From: Methylophilus glucosoxydans
GTDB lineage: Bacteria; Pseudomonadota; Gammaproteobacteria; Burkholderiales; Methylophilaceae
Assembly (NCBI RefSeq): GCF_042676145.1
Contig: NZ_JBHTJW010000004.1
Coordinates: forward strand, 1 to 64,000
DNA: 64,000 bases
Reading direction: 5' to 3'
Shown here piece by piece: positions 52,334-59,590 of the stretch. The translations under genes and the position numbers were made by a program. Positions within the stretch are counted from its first letter, which is position 1; the number at the start of each line of letters is the position of its first letter. A model generated the notes under the pieces. The model saw nothing but the letters and a program-made list of their open reading frames with translations. It did no database searches and was not told the origin of the DNA.

Positions 52334-54247
52334 CTAGGCGTGATAGGACGCCAAGCGCTGTAACACCGTAATCATGCGGTCAATTTCATCATAAGTGTTG
52401 TAAAACGCCAGTGACGGCCGTACGGTGGTTTCAACACCAAAGCGACGCAAAATCGGCTGTGCACAATGATGGCCAGAACGCACGGCGATGCCTTCTTCAT
52501 TAAGCGCTGCGCCTACCTCTTCGCTTTGATAGCCCTTGAGTGCAAAAGACAGCACACTGGCTTTATGTTTGGCTGTCCCGATCAGACGCAGATTGGGGAT
52601 CTGGCACATGGCTGCTGTGGCATACTCCAGCAGGGCATGCTCATAGGCGGCGATATTTTCGATGCCTAGACGTTCCACATACTGCAAGGCGGCACCTAAC
52701 CCTACCGCATCGGCGATATTACCCGTGCCTGCTTCAAACTTGGCCGGGGCCGCGTGATACACCGTTTTTTCAAAGGTGACATCTTGTATCATGTTGCCGC
52801 CGCCTTGCCAGGCAGGCATGTCTTGCAGCACATCGGCTTTGCCATACAAGGCACCAATGCCGGTGGGGCCAAAGATTTTGTGCCCGGAGAACACAAAAAA
52901 GTCAGCATCCAGCGTTTGTACATCGGTCCGCATATGTGACACCGATTGCGCGCCATCCAGTAGCACTTTTGCGCCCGCCCTGTGAGCCATTGCAATCATT
53001 TCCTGAGCAGGCGTGACCGTCCCCAACGCATTTGATACCTGGGTAAATGACACCAGCTTGGTTTTTGCCGTCAGCAGTTTCTGGTATTCCTCCAGCAGAA
53101 TCTGGCCACTGTCATCCACCGGAATCACTTTCAGCACAGCCCCGGTTTCCTGACACAATTGCTGCCAGGGCACGATATTGGCGTGATGTTCCAGATGTGA
53201 GACCACAATTTCATCGCCTTGCCCCAGATGTTTTTTGCCCCAGGTTTTTGCGACCAGGTTAATCGCTTCCGTGGTCCCGCGTACAAAAATGACCTGATTC
53301 ACCGAGGGCGCATTGATAAAACGACGCACGGTTTCCCGCGCTTCTTCATACGCATCCGTCGCGCGCGCGGCCAGCGCATGGGCGGCCCGGTGAATATTGG
53401 AGTTTTCGTGCTGGTAAAAATAACTCACGCGGTCGATGACCACTTGTGGTTTTTGCGTAGTCGCCGCATTGTCAAACCAGACCAACTGGCGGCCATTCAC
53501 CCGCTCATTGAGGATGGGAAAGTCACGCCGTACCGCATGCACATCAAATGCCGGATGCGCAGAAGCCGGCAGGCTGCCCGTCAACCCGGGTTCGGCCTGC
53601 AAAAAGTAAAACGATTGCGCGCCGGCTACCGGCGGTTTAGCCGCAGTTTGGGAGGAGGCCGCAGACGGTGGGGACTGTATTGCACCCGCCCCCAGCCAGC
53701 GATCCAGCTCCTGCTGGTAAGGAATATCAATGCCCGTCCCGGCAAATGAGCCAGGGGTCAGAAAAGCAGCCTCGGGCTGCAATACATTCAGGTGGGCCGG
53801 ATGGTTATGTAACGGGTCGCTACCCAAGGCTTCAATGCCAGGCACATACGTGAGCTGCTGAGCTTGCGCCTGCTGGGTGACGGGTTGCGCCTGCGTTTGC
53901 GCATAACTCGGTGAGGCCACACCACCTGTGCCACCCACATTGACCAGCTTGGTGGTCAATGAGTCAGTAGGCGGGACAGATGGCTGTGGGGCATGCGCAG
54001 CCGCCAACGATTGCGCCAGGTCTGCTGCCGCAAACGGTGCCGTCGCCGGAAACCCTTCAGCGTAGAGATCGTTGACCAGTTGCGTCAGCGTGGCGGTATC
54101 CAGCACACCTGTGTTTTCCAGTTCGCGTCCTACACCCAGCGCAGCAGTCATCTTGGGATGCTCACCCGGCAATGAGGCCAAGATGGCCTCAGGCTCAAAA
54201 CTGGCGCCATCAGTTAAAGTCAAGCCGAATGAATTACTTGTAGTCAT
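52334..54247 (-). CDS. Cysteine desulfurase, cargo protein of family 2A encapsulin
   Basis: 637 residues from the ATG at 54247; another ATG at 54268 is possible. Both lie inside the end of the shell gene. Residues 1-233 are a Pro/Ala/Gln-rich, probably disordered extension with conserved islands (LTDGASFEPEAILASLPG; YVPGIEALGSDPL; PGSFAGTGIDIPYQ). Residues ~235-637 are a complete SufS-type desulfurase: PLP lysine Lys457 in FSGHKIFGPTG and catalytic Cys595 in RSGHHCAQP. The long N-terminal extension is the cargo-loading domain known for family 2A systems. It removes sulfur from cysteine as a persulfide inside the shell; published work on relatives describes sulfur storage. It is translationally coupled to the shell. 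Confidence 0.95.
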   Translation of the reverse strand: MTTSNSFGLTLTDGASFEPEAILASLPGEHPKMTAALGVGRELENTGVLDTATLTQLVNDLYAEGFPATAPFAAADLAQSLAAAHAPQPSVPPTDSLTTKLVNVGGTGGVASPSYAQTQAQPVTQQAQAQQLTYVPGIEALGSDPLHNHPAHLNVLQPEAAFLTPGSFAGTGIDIPYQQELDRWLGAGAIQSPPSAASSQTAAKPPVAGAQSFYFLQAEPGLTGSLPASAHPAFDVHAVRRDFPILNERVNGRQLVWFDNAATTQKPQVVIDRVSYFYQHENSNIHRAAHALAARATDAYEEARETVRRFINAPSVNQVIFVRGTTEAINLVAKTWGKKHLGQGDEIVVSHLEHHANIVPWQQLCQETGAVLKVIPVDDSGQILLEEYQKLLTAKTKLVSFTQVSNALGTVTPAQEMIAMAHRAGAKVLLDGAQSVSHMRTDVQTLDADFFVFSGHKIFGPTGIGALYGKADVLQDMPAWQGGGNMIQDVTFEKTVYHAAPAKFEAGTGNIADAVGLGAALQYVERLGIENIAAYEHALLEYATAAMCQIPNLRLIGTAKHKASVLSFALKGYQSEEVGAALNEEGIAVRSGHHCAQPILRRFGVETTVRPSLAFYNTYDEIDRMITVLQRLASYHA

Positions 54248-55148
54248 AGTAATGATCAACTCCGACATCTTCCAGGACGGCAATCGCGTCTTCGGTCAGC
54301 ACGGCCAGTGAGCAATACAGCGAGACCAGGTAAGAAGCAATCGCTTTATGGTTGATGCCCATAAAACGTACTGACAGGCCCATGGTTTGCTGGCCTGGCA
54401 AGTTCGGTTGATACAACCCGATCACGCCTTGCTTGCTCTCGCCTACACGCAGCAGCAGGATTTTGGATTTGCCGTTGACGATAGGCAGTTTGTCGCTAGG
54501 AATCAGCGGAACGCCACGCCAGGTCAAGAACTGTGAGCCGAATAAGGAAACGGTTGGGGGTGGCACGCCACGGCGGGTGCACTCACGGCCAAAGGCGGCA
54601 ATTGCTTTCGGGTGCGTCAGGAAAAACGCAGGTTCTTTCCAGACTTTGGTCAGCAGCTCATCCAGGTCATCCGGTGTTGGGTAACCATTACGGGTTTTGA
54701 TGGTTTGTGATTTGGCCACATTGTTGAGCAGGCCGTACTCTTTGTTGTTGATCAGTTCGCTTTCCTGGCGCTCTTTGACTACTTCAATAGTCAGGCGCAG
54801 TTGCTCTTTGATCTGGTTGTGCGGGCTGCTATACAGGTCAGACACGCGGGTATGCACATCGACCACGGTATTCACCGCGTTTAGCACATATTCACGGCCC
54901 CATTCTTCATAATCGACAAAGGTTGCTGGCAGTTCTTTTTCATCTTTGTTGGAGCAGTCGACAGTAATGGCGTTGGGGTCTTTGGCCTTGTTGACACGGT
55001 AAATACCGGCTTCAACGGGTACCCAGTTGAGCAAATGCACCAGCCAGCGCGGGCTGATGGTGCTGAGCATGGGCACCGATTTGGTAGCATTGGCAAGCGT
55101 GCGGGCAGCGACATCGCCCAAAGCGCTCTGAAAAGGTTGTTCTGACAT
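54234..55148 (-). CDS. srpI: Family 2A encapsulin shell protein (SrpI-like)
   Basis: 304 residues, GGAG before the ATG. The sequence has the HK97-type family 2A pattern: an N-terminal arm (QSALGDVAARTLANATKS), the KELPATFVDYEEWGREYVLNAVNTVVDVHTRVSDLYSSPHNQIKEQLRLT block of the E-loop/P-domain region, and the C-terminal MGLSVRFMGINHKAIASYLVSLYCSLAVLTEDAIAVLEDV. No cyclic-nucleotide-binding insert is present, so it belongs to family 2A, not 2B. Subunits self-assemble into a closed protein compartment. The next gene encodes the desulfurase cargo and overlaps; a serine acetyltransferase precedes by 47 bases. This is the arrangement of the sulfur-regulated srp genes of Synechococcus. Confidence 0.95.
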   Translation of the reverse strand: MSEQPFQSALGDVAARTLANATKSVPMLSTISPRWLVHLLNWVPVEAGIYRVNKAKDPNAITVDCSNKDEKELPATFVDYEEWGREYVLNAVNTVVDVHTRVSDLYSSPHNQIKEQLRLTIEVVKERQESELINNKEYGLLNNVAKSQTIKTRNGYPTPDDLDELLTKVWKEPAFFLTHPKAIAAFGRECTRRGVPPPTVSLFGSQFLTWRGVPLIPSDKLPIVNGKSKILLLRVGESKQGVIGLYQPNLPGQQTMGLSVRFMGINHKAIASYLVSLYCSLAVLTEDAIAVLEDVGVDHYYDYK

Positions 55149-55195
55149 AAGGTCTCCTTAAAGTGCAACTATTAATAGGTTGCAATAGTTAAAAA

Positions 55196-56098
55196 TCAAG
55201 CCGCAGCCGGAATCGGTTTGGCATCCGAATGTGCTTGTGTGAGGTGACTGTTGGCGGGCACGCTACACGTTACCCAAACATTGCCGCCAATAATCGAATG
55301 TTTGCCGATGGTGATGCGGCCAAGAATGGTGGCCCCGGCATACACCACCACGTAATCTTCCAGAATAGGGTGACGTTCAAATTTTTTCACCAGGTGGCCA
55401 TTGGCATCTTTGGGGAAATTTTTTGCACCCAATGTCACCGCCTGGTACAGGCGGACGTGATTACCAATAATCGCCGTCTCTCCAATGACCACGCCAGTAC
55501 CATGATCTATAAAAAAGTAATCGCCGATACGGGCGCCAGGATGGATATCAATGCCAGTTTGCGAATGGGCGATTTCGGTGATCAGGCGTGCCGTAATGGT
55601 CAAGCCCAAGCGATGTAAAACATGCGCCAGCCGGTAATGAATCAAAGCCAGAATGCCAGGGTAGCTGACCAGGATTTCATCCACACTGTCCGCGGCCGGA
55701 TCGCCTTGGTAAGCCGCTTCAAGGTCGGTATCCAGTTGCAAACGCGCCGCCGGCAGTTGTTCAGCAAAGGTGAACGTCAGGGCATGCGCCTGTTCATTAA
55801 ATTCGCTAGCAGGCGTGCCTGCTGCCTTAAACGCCAGTTCCAGCCGGATTTGCTGTTGTAATTCACGCAACGCTTTATCCAGCGTGGTCCCCACATAAAA
55901 GTTAATGGCATGTGGCTGAATATCAGAATCACCCAGCCGGTTGGGGAACAGCGCCGCAGCCAGGCCTTCCACGCACTTGGCCAGCACTTTACGTGAAGGC
56001 AGCTTGGGTGGTTGCGTCAAGCGCTGGCGTTGTTGCAATGCATGTTCGCGGATGCCCGCCAGTTGTTGCACGATGTGCTCGATGGCAATTTCTTGCAT
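55196..56098 (-). CDS. srpH: Serine O-acetyltransferase (EpsC/SrpH type)
   Basis: 300 residues. The N-terminal ~150 residues are helical and longer than in CysE; the C-terminal half is a left-handed beta-helix of hexapeptide repeats with GIDIHPGARIGDYFFIDHGTGVVIGETA, holding the catalytic His pair of serine acetyltransferases. It makes O-acetylserine from serine and acetyl-CoA, the acceptor for cysteine synthase, whose gene is divergent just upstream. As first gene of the encapsulin operon it supplies carbon skeletons for cysteine that the encapsulated desulfurase consumes. The CysE C-terminal inhibitory Ile tail is absent; the protein ends DAKPIPAAA, so feedback by cysteine may be reduced (inference). 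Confidence 0.92.
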   Translation of the reverse strand: MQEIAIEHIVQQLAGIREHALQQRQRLTQPPKLPSRKVLAKCVEGLAAALFPNRLGDSDIQPHAINFYVGTTLDKALRELQQQIRLELAFKAAGTPASEFNEQAHALTFTFAEQLPAARLQLDTDLEAAYQGDPAADSVDEILVSYPGILALIHYRLAHVLHRLGLTITARLITEIAHSQTGIDIHPGARIGDYFFIDHGTGVVIGETAIIGNHVRLYQAVTLGAKNFPKDANGHLVKKFERHPILEDYVVVYAGATILGRITIGKHSIIGGNVWVTCSVPANSHLTQAHSDAKPIPAAA

Positions 56099-56144
56099 CG
56101 TGGATTCCTTGTCATGGTAAGTACGCGATTGCTGACAACAGGCG

Positions 56145-56180
56145 AAAAAAAAGCCAGTGGCCCTAGCGGGTCACTGGCTT
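56145..56180 (-). terminator. Leader terminator (attenuator) of the encapsulin operon
   Basis: On the minus strand, arms AAGCCAGTG and CACTGGCTT enclose a 12-base loop and are followed by a run of T. It lies between the promoter at 56212 and the first gene at 56098, so transcription must pass it. A competing small hairpin ACTGG-AAG-CCAGT (56173-56185) uses the same arm and could act as antiterminator. Confidence 0.65.
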
Positions 56181-56211
56181 CCAGTTGTCTGGTCAGCATG
56201 AATCTCTTTCC

Positions 56212-56239
56212 ACTATAGAATAATCCGCAGCAAATGAAC
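56212..56239 (-). promoter_or_regulatory. Candidate promoter of the encapsulin operon
   Basis: Minus strand: TATAGT (-10; 56217 to 56212) with a poor -35 region around TGTTCA, 17 bases upstream. Weak -35 boxes are normal for promoters that need an activator. TATAGT recurs before the second sbp and the second EAL gene. Confidence 0.5.
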
Positions 56240-56342
56240 AGGGTGGCTACTAGAATCGTTGCTTATTTGATTATGTGTTTCGGTTATTAGCAGGCCCTAG
56301 CCAGCTTCATATAACTATTAAATATATTTATCACTTAAAAAA

Positions 56343-56375
56343 TTATTTTTAAATTACTTCTGCGCTTTTTAAACT
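56343..56375 (+). promoter_or_regulatory. Candidate promoter of cysK
   Basis: TTATTTTTAAATTA (56343-56356) resembles the AT-rich element before oscA and the second sbp; TAAACT (56370-56375) is a possible -10, 31 bases before the start codon. Confidence 0.4.
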
Positions 56376-56406
56376 AAAGTCACTGTTTTTAGTTAAAGAG
56401 CCCTTT

Positions 56407-57393
56407 ATGTCACACTGGTTTAACGACAATGCACAATCCATCGGTAATACGCCTTTAGTTCGCCTGAACCGATTGACCGCCCCTGGTCAGGCCACCATTT
56501 TTGCCAAAATAGAAGGCCGTAACCCGGCCTATTCGGTCAAGTGCCGCATCGGTGCGGCTATGATCTGGGATGCCGAACAAAAAGGCTTGCTGGGCCCCGG
56601 TAAAGAAATTGTGGAGCCTACCAGCGGCAATACCGGCATCGCGCTGGCCTTTGTGGCTGCGGCACGGGGCATCCCCATTACCTTAACCATGCCGGAAACC
56701 ATGAGCCTGGAGCGGCGCAAATTGCTGATTGCTTATGGCGCCAAGCTGGTACTGACCGAGGGCGCCAAAGGCATGAAAGGCGCCGTAGCCAAGGCAGAAG
56801 AAATTGCCGCCGCGGATCCAGCACGTTATGTGTTGTTGCAACAGTTCAAAAATCCGGCCAATCCGGCCATTCATGAACAAACCACAGGCCCCGAAATCTG
56901 GCGCGATACCAATGGCGAGGTGGATATTCTGGTTTCAGGGGTGGGCACCGGCGGCACCATTACCGGTGTTTCCCGCTATTTCAAACAGACTCAGCATAAG
57001 AATATCCTCTCTGTTGCGGTAGAGCCGGCAGCCAGTCCGGTGTTGACACAGTTTAGGGCAGGGCAAGCACTCGCGCCGGCACCGCACAAAATTCAAGGCA
57101 TAGGCGCAGGCTTCGTGCCGGATATTCTGGATTTAAGTCTGGTGGATGACATTGCACAAGTGACCAATGAAGAAGCGATTGCATTCGCCAGAAGACTGGC
57201 ACGCGAGGAGGGCATTCTGGCCGGTATTTCCTGCGGGGCTGCGGTCGCGGTAGCGGTCAGGTATGCGGCTCTGCCTGAGCATGCGGGTAAACACATCGTG
57301 GTGATTTTGCCAGACTCCGGCGAGCGCTATTTGAGCTCCGTGCTGTTTGACGGCATATTTGATGAGCAAGGGCTCAGTGTGTCAGCCGCTTAA
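56407..57393 (+). CDS. cysK: Cysteine synthase A (O-acetylserine sulfhydrylase)
   Basis: 328 residues. PLP-binding lysine lies in RNPAYSVKCRIG, the substrate loop is EPTSGNTGIALAF, and the phosphate cup is SGVGTGGTITG. It joins sulfide to O-acetylserine to give cysteine. It is divergent from the serine acetyltransferase that makes its substrate, the same grouping as srpG-srpH in cyanobacteria. The start is preceded by AAAGAG and an AT-rich promoter zone. A strong terminator follows the gene. Confidence 0.95.
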   Translation: MSHWFNDNAQSIGNTPLVRLNRLTAPGQATIFAKIEGRNPAYSVKCRIGAAMIWDAEQKGLLGPGKEIVEPTSGNTGIALAFVAAARGIPITLTMPETMSLERRKLLIAYGAKLVLTEGAKGMKGAVAKAEEIAAADPARYVLLQQFKNPANPAIHEQTTGPEIWRDTNGEVDILVSGVGTGGTITGVSRYFKQTQHKNILSVAVEPAASPVLTQFRAGQALAPAPHKIQGIGAGFVPDILDLSLVDDIAQVTNEEAIAFARRLAREEGILAGISCGAAVAVAVRYAALPEHAGKHIVVILPDSGERYLSSVLFDGIFDEQGLSVSAA

Positions 57394-57439
57394 ATTGCTC
57401 GCTGTTTCCCGCTTTGCGCCTTGCTGCGACCATGCGATT

Positions 57440-57470
57440 AAAACGCCAGTGCTTGCACTGGCGTTTTTTA
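57440..57470 (+). terminator. Rho-independent terminator of cysK
   Basis: Thirteen-base arms AAAACGCCAGTGC/GCACTGGCGTTTT around a very small loop, then T-run. Confidence 0.95.
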
Positions 57471-57515
57471 TCATCTTCAGTTTTATATTCTTTAAAATTA
57501 TAAATATATTATATT

Positions 57516-57551
57516 TTATTCTTTTTAAAAATATAAAAACCCCGCTATAGT
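57516..57551 (+). promoter_or_regulatory. Candidate sulfur-regulated promoter of the second sbp
   Basis: AT-rich element TTATTCTTTTTAAAAATATA at 57516-57535, no -35 consensus, then TATAGT at 57546-57551. The -10 is 29 bases before the start codon. Confidence 0.6.
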
Positions 57552-57580
57552 GCCTCCCTATCAAGTTCAGGGAGTTGTTT

Positions 57581-58561
57581 ATGTCGTCTTTTATCCGTCA
57601 CTTGCTGGTCTGGGCTGCGCTGCTACAAGCACCTGTTCAGGCTGCTGAATTGCTGAATGTTTCTTACGATGTGACCCGCGAGTTTTATAAAGAATTCAAC
57701 CCGGCTTTTGTCCAGTACTGGAAAGAAAAGACCGGTGAATCGGTGACCATTAACCAGTCACACGGCGGCTCGACCAAGCAGGCGCGTGCGGTTGTGGATG
57801 GCTTGCCTGCGGATGTGATTACCATGAACCGTAGCGCCGATATTGATATTCTGGCGCAAAAAGCCAAATTGATCCCGGCAAACTGGCAGAGCAGATTACC
57901 CAATAACAGCGTGCCCAGCGCTTCACCCACAGTGTTTCTGGTCCGCAAAGGCAATCCCAAACAGATTAAAGACTGGGACGACCTGATCAGACCCGGTGTG
58001 GCGGCGGTGATTCCTAACCCTAAAACCTCGGGTAACGGCAAGTATAGCTATCTGGGCGCCTGGGGCTATATCACGCAAAAAGGCGGCGATGCCAGCAAGG
58101 CGCGCCAATTTGTGACCCAGGTGTTTAAACATGTGCCGGTGCTGGATACCGGTGGCCGCGGCGCCACTACCACGTTTGCCCAGCGCGAGATTGGCGATGT
58201 GCTGGTGACGTTTGAAAACGAGGCCTATCTGCTGCAAAAAGAGCTGGGGGAAGACAAGTTTGAGCTGGTGTACCCGTCCGTGACCGTACTGGCAGAGAAC
58301 CCGGTGGCGCTGGTAGACAAGGTGGTGGATAGAAAAGGCACGCGCAAGCTGGCACAAGCCTATCTTGAGTATCACTTTTCACCTGCGGGTCAGGCTTTGG
58401 CTGCCAAACATTACTTGCGCCCGCAAGTGGCTGAAGTGGCGCAACCCAGCTTTAAAAAGCTCAATACATTTACGGTCAAACAGGTGTTTGGCAGCTGGAA
58501 CGAAGCCGAAAACACGCATTTTAGTGATGGCGGCATCTTCGACCAGATTTATCAAAAATAG
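57581..58561 (+). CDS. sbp: Sulfate/thiosulfate-binding periplasmic protein (second copy)
   Basis: 326 residues from the ATG at 57581, with GGGAG upstream. Signal peptide ends APVQA|AEL. LLNVSYDVTREFYKEFNPAF and NQSHGGSTKQARAVVDGLPADVITM carry the Sbp/CysP ligand loops. It feeds the CysTWA permease encoded just downstream. At the position where the first copy has DVVTLALSYDID this one has DVITMNRSADID; the second form is the commoner in CysP-like proteins, so the two copies may prefer different ligands, for example sulfate versus thiosulfate. That is inference. Confidence 0.95.
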   Translation: MSSFIRHLLVWAALLQAPVQAAELLNVSYDVTREFYKEFNPAFVQYWKEKTGESVTINQSHGGSTKQARAVVDGLPADVITMNRSADIDILAQKAKLIPANWQSRLPNNSVPSASPTVFLVRKGNPKQIKDWDDLIRPGVAAVIPNPKTSGNGKYSYLGAWGYITQKGGDASKARQFVTQVFKHVPVLDTGGRGATTTFAQREIGDVLVTFENEAYLLQKELGEDKFELVYPSVTVLAENPVALVDKVVDRKGTRKLAQAYLEYHFSPAGQALAAKHYLRPQVAEVAQPSFKKLNTFTVKQVFGSWNEAENTHFSDGGIFDQIYQK

Positions 58562-58597
58562 CGTTTAAAAATCATTGCCTAGCGCATGCTTAAACGC
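58561..58597. repeat. Hairpin between the second sbp and the degenerate EAL gene
   Basis: Arms GCGTTTAA/TTAAACGC with a 21-base loop begin at the last base of the sbp stop codon. There is no T-run. Such hairpins often stabilise the upstream mRNA so that a binding protein is made in excess of downstream products. Confidence 0.55.
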
Positions 58598-58611
58598 AGA
58601 AAGGAGTCATG

Positions 58612-59481
58612 ATGACACAAAAACAGTTATCCCCAGAGCCGGAGCACATTGTGCAATTGCGTGCCGAACTCAAACAGGTGCTTGCGCTGGACCTGGAAGA
58701 GCTTGGTCTGCTGGAGGCGAGCTCGGGCGAGTATGAAAGCACCTTTATCGGTGTTCATCTTAAAACCGCTTTTCAGCCGATCTACGATGCCAAACAAGGG
58801 GATATTTATGGCTATGAAGCCCTGATTCGTCCCTTATTGTTTGGCACTCTGGGCAGCACCCCCGAGTTTGCGTTTACCTATGCCGAGCAGTCCGGCAAGC
58901 TGGTGCAGTTTGACCGCGTCTGCCGCTCGCAGCACGTGCTTAATTACCGGGCCATCCACCAGGAAAACGGCTTGCTGTTTTTAAACGTGCATCCGAAATT
59001 ACTGCTCGAGGTCAGCGCTCACGGCAAGGTATTTGAACAGATCCTGCATAAGTATTCGGTGCCTACGCATCGCGTTGTGCTCGAGATCAACGAGTCGCTG
59101 ATCGAGCAGGACAAGCACCTGATCGCTGCCGTGGAGAACTATCGCGCTTTGGGCTATCAGATTGCGTTTGATCATGTCGGCGGCCACCAAAGCAAGCTGT
59201 ACCGCTTGTGGAGCGTGCAGCATGACTTTATCAAGTTTGATATCTCTGTGATTCAGCAGGCCGCGCAACAACCGGGCTTGGCCAAGGCACTCAAGGGGCT
59301 GGTGTCCAGCGTGCAGGATTTGGGCAGCACGCCGGTGATTGTGGGCATTGAAACCCAGCAGCAACTGGATATTGCGATCTCAGCCGGGGCGACCGTGTTG
59401 CAGGGCAACTTGCTGGCCGCACCGGTGGTGGCCAAGGTCATTAATGACCAATACCAGCACCGCACGCCAAAAGTTGCCTAA
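58612..59481 (+). CDS. Degenerate EAL-domain protein in the sulfate transport cluster
   Basis: 289 residues from the second of two adjacent ATGs, the better spaced from AAGGAG. It is a lone EAL domain after a 45-residue helical lead, without membrane helices. EAL is kept (YEALIRP, Glu69) as are LEINESL, the lysine in FIKFD and VGIETQQQ. But NVS reads NVHP, and the DDFGTGYS loop reads FDHVGGHQS, so the second metal-binding Asp is His188. It is therefore probably inactive as a phosphodiesterase and may bind c-di-GMP or a partner protein. Lying between sbp and cysT, it may link c-di-GMP to sulfate uptake. Confidence 0.85.
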   Translation: MTQKQLSPEPEHIVQLRAELKQVLALDLEELGLLEASSGEYESTFIGVHLKTAFQPIYDAKQGDIYGYEALIRPLLFGTLGSTPEFAFTYAEQSGKLVQFDRVCRSQHVLNYRAIHQENGLLFLNVHPKLLLEVSAHGKVFEQILHKYSVPTHRVVLEINESLIEQDKHLIAAVENYRALGYQIAFDHVGGHQSKLYRLWSVQHDFIKFDISVIQQAAQQPGLAKALKGLVSSVQDLGSTPVIVGIETQQQLDIAISAGATVLQGNLLAAPVVAKVINDQYQHRTPKVA

Positions 59482-59521
59482 TCCATCACGCTTTATATAA
59501 CAGGCGCTTATAAATTAATGA

Positions 59522-59561
59522 TTATTCATTCTTTAATGATTTAAAAGAATGCAGCTATATT
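59522..59561 (+). promoter_or_regulatory. Candidate sulfur-regulated promoter of cysTWA
   Basis: TTATTCATTCTTTAATGATT starts at 59522 and contains an inverted repeat CATTCTTT (59527-59534) / AAAGAATG (59544-59551), a plausible LysR-type operator. TATATT at 59556-59561 is the -10, again 29 bases before the start codon. Confidence 0.6.
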
Positions 59562-59590
59562 AGCGCCTGTTTAACGGATCACCATACACC

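Larger units (their letters stand above)
56099..56406. other. Divergent intergenic region between encapsulin operon and cysK
   Basis: 308 bases. It holds the leftward leader and hairpin of the encapsulin operon (56145-56217), a very AT-rich centre (56300-56365) that may bind a regulator, and the cysK promoter zone. A short in-frame reading frame from 56199 is treated as a possible leader peptide, not as a gene. Confidence 0.6.

Noticed and set aside
56017..56199. Sixty-codon frame in the encapsulin leader as an independent gene
   Set aside because: It overlaps the start of srpH and has no domain; kept only as a possible leader peptide in the attenuator finding.
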